Assembly (NCBI GenBank): GCA_002281295.1
Contig: NCFS01000004.1
Location: 1 to 57,945 of the forward strand
Direction of reading: 5' to 3'
Source: Halothiobacillus sp. 35-54-62
GTDB lineage: Bacteria > Pseudomonadota > Gammaproteobacteria > Halothiobacillales > Halothiobacillaceae
Length of the DNA: 57,945 bases
Below are positions 53,526-57,945 of this stretch, in pieces; within the stretch, counting starts at the first letter, position 1, and each line of letters begins with the position of its first letter. The position numbers and the translations under genes are program-made. The notes beneath the pieces are model-generated. The model did not search any database. It was given only the letters and a program-made list of their open reading frames with translations, and was not told the DNA's origin.

Positions 53526-54941
53526 ATGAATTTATTTCGCCGAAAACCCGCCAGCCCGACCGCCTATTGTGACACCGGTTTGAAGCGTTGCCTCGGCGCG
53601 TTTGATCTCACGTTTTTAGGTATTGGCGCAATTATCGGCACGGGCATCTTTGTGCTCACAGGCATTGCCGCTGCGGAATATTCCGGCCCTGCGGTGGTTA
53701 TCTCATTTGTGTTGGCCGGCTTGGCGAGTGCGTTTGCCGCGCTGGCTTATGCCGAATTAGCCGCATCGGTGGGCGGTTCTGGCAGTGCGTATGGGTATAG
53801 CTACGCCGCCTTTGGCGAGATGATCGCCTGGATGGTCGGTTGGGATTTAATTTTGGAATATGGCGTTTCGGTGGCGGCGGTCGCCAATGGCTGGTCGGGG
53901 TATTTTAATAATGCGCTGACAGCCATTGGGATAGGCTTGCCCGACCTGCTCACCAAGGCGCCGATGGCGGGCGGTTTAATTAATTTGCCCGCCACCGTCA
54001 TTATTTTAATGCTGATGATTTTGTTGATTATTGGCGTGCGCGAATCGGCCCGCGTGAATGTGGCCATGGTGTTTGTCAAATTACTCACCATTGCCGTGTT
54101 TATCGGTGTGGCGGGGTTTAACATTCACCCGGAAAACTGGTCGCCGTTTGTGCCCTTTGGCTGGTTTGAACACACCGCCGCCGGCCAGCCGATTGGCATT
54201 TTGGCCGGTGCCTCCATCGTGTTTTTTGCGTATGTGGGCTTTGATGCGGTATCCACCGCCGTCGAAGAGGCGCGCAACCCGCAGCGCGATGTACCGATTG
54301 GCATTATCGCCTCGCTGGTTATTTGCACCCTAATTTATATCGTGGTGTCGGGGTTGCTCACCGGTATTGTGTCGTACACAAAGCTGAATGTGTCCTCGCC
54401 GGTAGCCTATTCATTGCAATTACTGGGGTACAACTGGGCATCCGCCCTGGTGGCCACCGGGGTAATTACCGGTTTAACCACCGTCATGCTGGTGTTGTAT
54501 TACGCGCTAACGCGCATTATTTTTGCCATGTCGCGCGATGGGCTGCTTTCCCAGAAATTGGCGTATGTGCATCCCAAAACGCAAACGCCGATTCGTATTA
54601 TTGTGATTTCTGGCGTGGTGATATCCCTTGTGGCCGGCTTATTGCCGCTGGGCGTATTGGCCGAGCTCGTTAATATCGGCACCTTGGCGGCCTTTGTGTT
54701 GGTGAGCTTAGGGGTGATTGTGCTGCGGCTGCGCCAACCCGATTTGCCGCGCCCGTTCAAAAACCCCTTCGGTTACACCCTGCCGATTTTAGGGATTTTA
54801 TCCTGCGGCGCGCTCATGCTGTTTTTGCCCGTGGTGACCTGGCTGCGGTTTTTAGGCTGGCTTGCGATTGGTTTTGTGATTTATTTTGCGTATTCCTATC
54901 GGCATTCCAAGCTCAACACCCCGCCCGCACCCTCAATTTAA
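53526..54941 (+). CDS. Amino acid permease, APC superfamily (YfnA/CAT-like)
   Basis: Inner-membrane amino-acid carrier of 471 residues with about twelve spans. The first span holds the family glycine-rich substrate loop GIGAIIGTGIFVLTGIAA. AYAELAASVGGSGSAYGYSY and the CAT-type cytoplasmic loop FDAVSTAVEEARNPQRDVP follow, then ALTRIIFAMSRDGLLSQ. This pattern is that of cationic or branched amino-acid transporters such as YfnA; the substrate is not certain. Ribosome site AAGGA is 13 bases from the ATG, rather far. It ends nine bases from the end of the convergent phosphatase gene, with no terminator between. Confidence 0.91.
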   Translation: MNLFRRKPASPTAYCDTGLKRCLGAFDLTFLGIGAIIGTGIFVLTGIAAAEYSGPAVVISFVLAGLASAFAALAYAELAASVGGSGSAYGYSYAAFGEMIAWMVGWDLILEYGVSVAAVANGWSGYFNNALTAIGIGLPDLLTKAPMAGGLINLPATVIILMLMILLIIGVRESARVNVAMVFVKLLTIAVFIGVAGFNIHPENWSPFVPFGWFEHTAAGQPIGILAGASIVFFAYVGFDAVSTAVEEARNPQRDVPIGIIASLVICTLIYIVVSGLLTGIVSYTKLNVSSPVAYSLQLLGYNWASALVATGVITGLTTVMLVLYYALTRIIFAMSRDGLLSQKLAYVHPKTQTPIRIIVISGVVISLVAGLLPLGVLAELVNIGTLAAFVLVSLGVIVLRLRQPDLPRPFKNPFGYTLPILGILSCGALMLFLPVVTWLRFLGWLAIGFVIYFAYSYRHSKLNTPPAPSI

Positions 54942-54950
54942 CGCCTTCTA

Positions 54951-55451
54951 CTAACGCAATTTTTGCTGAATATCCCCAATAAGCCCCGCACAAGCCGCCT
55001 CAATCATATCCAAGACCTGCTCAAAGCCTTGATCGCCACCATAATAGGGATCCGGCACTTCAGCTAGGCCGTAATCGGGCGCAAAGCGCATAAAAAGCTG
55101 GGGTTTATCACGCAAATGCGTGGGCGCTAACGCTTGGATCAAGCGCAAATTCTCACTGTCCATCGCCAGCACATAATCAAATCGTTCAATATCCCCCCGC
55201 AACGCTTGCCGAGCGCGCAGCGTATCCATTTCATAACCCCGCTCGGCCGCCGTTTTAGTTGAGCGCGCATCCGGCGCGTTGCCAATGTGATAGGCATGCG
55301 TGCCGGCGGAATCAACCACCACCCGATCCGCCAACCCCGCCACGGCAAGCTGTTTGCGAAATACCGCCTCAGCTGTGGGCGAGCGGCAAATATTGCCCAT
55401 GCAGATAAAAATGACCGAAGTGGTTTGGATCGGGCTGGGTGCAGTGTTCAT
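54951..55451 (-). CDS. Low-molecular-weight protein-tyrosine phosphatase
   Basis: Cytosolic arsenate-reductase-like phosphatase. The phosphate loop is C17-M-G-N-I-C-R23-S-P near the N-terminus. The D-P-(Y) general-acid motif is VPDPYYGGDQGFEQVLD near the C-terminus. VDSAGTHAYHIGNAPDARS is also typical. 166 residues from the ATG at 55451. An upstream start at 55508 would add 19 residues that do not match the family. No tyrosine kinase or capsule genes are adjacent, so a stand-alone role is likely. Confidence 0.93.
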   Translation of the reverse strand: MNTAPSPIQTTSVIFICMGNICRSPTAEAVFRKQLAVAGLADRVVVDSAGTHAYHIGNAPDARSTKTAAERGYEMDTLRARQALRGDIERFDYVLAMDSENLRLIQALAPTHLRDKPQLFMRFAPDYGLAEVPDPYYGGDQGFEQVLDMIEAACAGLIGDIQQKLR

Positions 55452-55541
55452 TTTAGGATGCCTGTTGGGTTTGAATGAGGGGATTTTATTCCAGATTATT
55501 CGACTCAAATGAGTGCGTTAAGAATCTACGGGTGGGCTATG

Positions 55542-55568
55542 TAAAGTTTGGCCGAATTTGGCCGATAA
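55542..55568 (+). promoter_or_regulatory. Consensus sigma-28 (FliA) promoter of the chemoreceptor gene
   Basis: TAAAGTTT (55542-55549), exactly 11 bases, GCCGATAA (55561-55568). Both halves and the spacing match the FliA consensus without mismatch. It lies 65 bases before the ATG of the chemoreceptor, which places that gene in the late flagellar regulon. Confidence 0.93.
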
Positions 55569-55633
55569 CATCAATACCCGATCAATTTATGATCCAATTT
55601 TTATGCATTCAACTCAATTAGCTAGGTGTCCGA

Positions 55634-57568
55634 ATGATTTTTAAAAATAACATTCAAGCGCGGTTTGTTGTGCCGGTTTCGGCCTTTGTTATTTTGATGG
55701 TTTTAGGTGGCGCAGTCGCGCTTTCGTTGATTGAGCAAAAACGGATCACCGCCGACGTTAATCTGGATGTTCAAAATAAAATGGATAGCGTTGTGCAGAT
55801 ATTGGGCGTAACCGATGCGCTGATGATGCAGCAAGTCAAAACATCTATGCACTTGCTGATGGATCAAGGCAATGCGCTTGGCTCTGCAACATTGGGTGGG
55901 GCTGTTCAGTTGAATGGCAAGAATATCCCCGACCTGATGCTGGGCGGGCACAGTGTGGTCAATCATTATGATTTGGTTGATCGTGTGGTTCAAATTGCGG
56001 GCGGTACGGCTACCTTATTTGTTAAAAGCGGCGATGATTTTGTTCGTGTTTCAACCAATGTAAAAAAAGATAATGTGCGTGCCGTGGGCACTCTGCTTGA
56101 TCCAAGCGGCAAGGTGATCAAAGCCATGCGTGAAGGTGAGGCGTTTTACGGTCAGGTTGATATTTTGGGCGCCCCTTTTTTAACGGGCTATGAGCCTATT
56201 CGTAACCCCCAAGGCGAAGTGATTGGCATTTGGTATGTGGGCTATAAAGTCGATATGGCCGTGTTAAGTGATTTGATCGCCCGTAGTCGGCTGATGGGCT
56301 CGGGGTTTATGGCCATTATTGATGACAAGGGGCAAATGCGTTTTCATTCAGATAATATCGATAAAAATCAAGCAATTGATCTGATAAAGAATAGCTCGGG
56401 TTGGGTTGTGACTAAACAAAGTTATCCTGCTTGGGGTTTCACGGTGGTGAGCGCTTATCTCGTTGCGGAAGTGGCGCAAAAAAGTCGCGATCAGATGATG
56501 ATCATTATTGGGGCGGGTATTTTCGCTTCACTGATTTTAATTGTTATGTTGACCATTATGTTGCGGCGCATGGTGCTAAAACCGTTGGGCGGTGAACCTG
56601 CGGCAGCCTCTCTGGCGGCAACCCGCATGGCGGCTGGTGATTTGACCGTGCCGATTTTAGTCGCCCCGGGTGACGAGCACAGCACGATGGCGGCGATTGC
56701 TAAAATGCAAGCGGGTTTGCGGAGGATTGTGCGTAATATCGACGATAGCGCCAATGGATTAACCTCGGCTGCTCATAATTTGGCGTCAATGTCCGATCGG
56801 GTATCAACCGGTGTTTCTCATCAAAACGAGGCCACTTCGTCCATCGCCGCCTCTCTTGAGGAGCTGAGCGTGAGCTTTCGGGTGGTGTCTGATAGCGCAG
56901 GGGTGGCCAATAAAATGGCAAAAACCGCAGGTCAAGTGGCATCCGATGGCAGCATAGCGGTCGTTAAAGTTGTCGATGAGTTGAAGCTGGGCTCTGCTGC
57001 AGTCAATCAATCGGCTGTTATGATTGATAAACTTGGCGTGGGTTCAAAACAAATCACCGCAATTGTTAACGTGATCCGGGAAATTGCCGACCAAACCAAT
57101 TTACTGGCACTCAATGCCGCCATTGAGGCCGCGCGAGCCGGTGAAGCCGGGCGTGGTTTTTCGGTAGTAGCCGAAGAGGTGCGTAATCTAGCTGAGCGCA
57201 CAGCGAAATCAACCGGTGAAATTTCACAGATGATTGGCGATATTCAGCAAAATATTACCCAAGCTGTGAGCGGTATTGAAGATGGCGCCGAGCGAGTTAA
57301 AAGCAGCGTAGACCGTGCCGCCGAGGCGGGTGAACGGATGGACGGGATTAACAACGCCACGCATCAGGTTGTGGCTGCGGTAGATGAAATTGCCCTGGTT
57401 TTGCGTGAGCAAACTGCCGCCAGCGAGGAAATAGCGCGCAGTGTGGATCAAGTCGCCAGAATGAATCGGGAAAACACGGTTGCGGTGCAAGAGGTCGTCG
57501 CCGATACCCAAAGATTACAGGCACTGGCAATGAAACTTCGGCAAGCCGTGAGCGATTTTCGAGTCTAA
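55634..57568 (+). CDS. Methyl-accepting chemotaxis protein with Cache-type sensor
   Basis: Chemoreceptor of 644 residues. TM1 is at about 10-32. A periplasmic Cache-type domain runs to about 285 ([51 protein letters not shown]), a common pattern in receptors for small organic ligands. TM2 (about 292-314), HAMP, and the signalling domain follow, with the hairpin tip [20 protein letters not shown] and the conserved [18 protein letters not shown]. The C-terminus ends SDFRV and lacks the NWETF-type pentapeptide, so a tethered CheR site is absent. Expression should follow FliA from the promoter at 55542. Confidence 0.95.
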   Translation: MIFKNNIQARFVVPVSAFVILMVLGGAVALSLIEQKRITADVNLDVQNKMDSVVQILGVTDALMMQQVKTSMHLLMDQGNALGSATLGGAVQLNGKNIPDLMLGGHSVVNHYDLVDRVVQIAGGTATLFVKSGDDFVRVSTNVKKDNVRAVGTLLDPSGKVIKAMREGEAFYGQVDILGAPFLTGYEPIRNPQGEVIGIWYVGYKVDMAVLSDLIARSRLMGSGFMAIIDDKGQMRFHSDNIDKNQAIDLIKNSSGWVVTKQSYPAWGFTVVSAYLVAEVAQKSRDQMMIIIGAGIFASLILIVMLTIMLRRMVLKPLGGEPAAASLAATRMAAGDLTVPILVAPGDEHSTMAAIAKMQAGLRRIVRNIDDSANGLTSAAHNLASMSDRVSTGVSHQNEATSSIAASLEELSVSFRVVSDSAGVANKMAKTAGQVASDGSIAVVKVVDELKLGSAAVNQSAVMIDKLGVGSKQITAIVNVIREIADQTNLLALNAAIEAARAGEAGRGFSVVAEEVRNLAERTAKSTGEISQMIGDIQQNITQAVSGIEDGAERVKSSVDRAAEAGERMDGINNATHQVVAAVDEIALVLREQTAASEEIARSVDQVARMNRENTVAVQEVVADTQRLQALAMKLRQAVSDFRV

Positions 57569-57660
57569 CGTTTTCGGTTTAACGCGTCACCGCCCTGTGT
57601 TGCACGGAGTCGGGGTTTGCTCTTAATGCAAGGAAGCACCCATCCGCAAATCACTATGGT

Positions 57661-57780
57661 TTAACTGGGTTTATCGAGCCAGAGCCAAAACAATCTCGCT
57701 ATTTTCCGTTTCAGTTTATTCACGCCCGGCCAGCGGGTCATAACCAGTAAACACCATGCGCTTGGTTTTTTCGTCTGCAT
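57661..57780 (-). other. 39-codon reading frame, probable gene remnant
   Basis: ATG at 57780, stop at 57661. The product has a Trp/Lys/Arg-rich composition with LLVMTRWPG near residues 11-19. That piece vaguely resembles the start of DUF2064-type glycosyltransferases, but it stops soon after. The preceding frame on the same strand ends exactly at this ATG (TAA directly followed by ATG). It could be a small gene, but a truncated remnant is as likely. The rest of 57569-57660 holds nothing I recognise. Confidence 0.3.
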
Positions 57781-57945
57781 TTATTTATTTTGGCTATGTT
57801 CACGCAGTTTTTTGCGTTCAGCATCAAACTCTTGAGAAGACATGGATTTTTCAGATTGTCTTGGTTCAGGGATAGGGTGAACATTGGGTTCTTTTGTTTT
57901 TAATTTTTCGTAGACGTTGCTGTAATAGCGTTCGTATTAATGCAG
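57781..57945 (-). other. Minus-strand coding-like sequence at the window edge
   Basis: One frame is open from 57936 to the stop at 57781 and ends in a Lys/Arg/Glu/Gln-rich tail (FDAERKKLREHSQNK). It has an in-frame TAA at 57937-57939, near the edge. A second frame enters from the edge as ALIRTLLQQRLRKIKNK and stops about 75 bases in. Either the 3' end of a gene lies here followed by a very small one, or one gene was broken by a frameshift. I cannot name either product. Confidence 0.3.

Noticed and set aside
1-57945. CRISPR arrays, rRNA operons, prophage, insertion sequences or riboswitches
   Set aside because: I found no regularly spaced direct repeats, no rRNA sequence, no integrase or transposase motif, and no leader with a known riboswitch core.

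Overview
The window is a continuous stretch of bacterial chromosome from a motile gammaproteobacterium, with about half G+C by eye. The evidence is gene content and order: tRNA-Leu-tig-clpP-clpX-lon-hupB-ppiD, xseB-ispA-dxs, dusB-fis, tcdA, and polA next to a kinase-fold homoserine kinase. FolE2 in place of the usual FolE, the kinase-fold ThrB and the gene order argue against an enteric bacterium. I cannot place it more finely. I see no phage, insertion sequence, CRISPR array, integrase or toxin-antitoxin pair. Nearly all of it is vegetative core genome.

Layout. 1-5.8 kb (minus strand): a pgaABC operon for export, deacetylation and synthesis of the biofilm polysaccharide poly-N-acetylglucosamine. 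pgaC carries an in-frame TAA inside its conserved RW-AQGG segment, and pgaA is preceded by a 500-base region with nested inverted repeats. 6.3-9 kb (minus): a FadL-type outer-membrane channel and dapF. 9.1-22.7 kb (plus): typA, ffh, tRNA-Leu(UAG), then the chaperone and protease block tig-clpP-clpX-lon-hupB-ppiD and a dicarboxylate/amino-acid symporter. 22.8-31.2 kb: fabI (minus), diverging from a Yej-type peptide ABC importer (yejA-lipoprotein-yejB-yejE). A cysteine-rich lipoprotein gene is inserted in this importer operon, no ATPase gene follows, and a giant DUF2339 membrane protein comes next.

31.2-43 kb: cca and a six-part c-di-GMP enzyme (minus), tcdA (plus), then LOG-thrB-dusB-fis (minus) and polA (plus). 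43-48 kb (minus): motA-motB-HIT-GGDEF/EAL, a motility and c-di-GMP cluster. A flagellar sigma-28-like promoter at its head shows that motA starts at a TTG codon. 48.1-53.4 kb: tatD (plus) facing a five-gene operon xseB-ispA-dxs-queD-folE2 (minus) that joins isoprenoid synthesis to pterin and queuosine synthesis. 53.5-57.6 kb: an amino-acid permease, a low-molecular-weight tyrosine phosphatase, and a chemoreceptor with a consensus-perfect sigma-28 promoter. The last 300 bases hold small minus-strand reading frames that look like gene remnants.

How it fits together: the window holds both arms of a sessile-motile switch. These are poly-GlcNAc synthesis, two c-di-GMP turnover proteins, a flagellar stator and a chemoreceptor. 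The stop in pgaC suggests that the sessile arm is broken, or was miscalled, in this strain. A strong habit of the genome is the one-base stop/start overlap TAATG, or the four-base ATGA, between operon genes. I counted five of the first and three of the second, so translational coupling is common here. I did not find a clearly new multi-gene system. The least explained items are the lipoprotein inside the yej operon, the pgaA upstream repeats, the long palindrome after polA, and the sensor combination of the large c-di-GMP enzyme.
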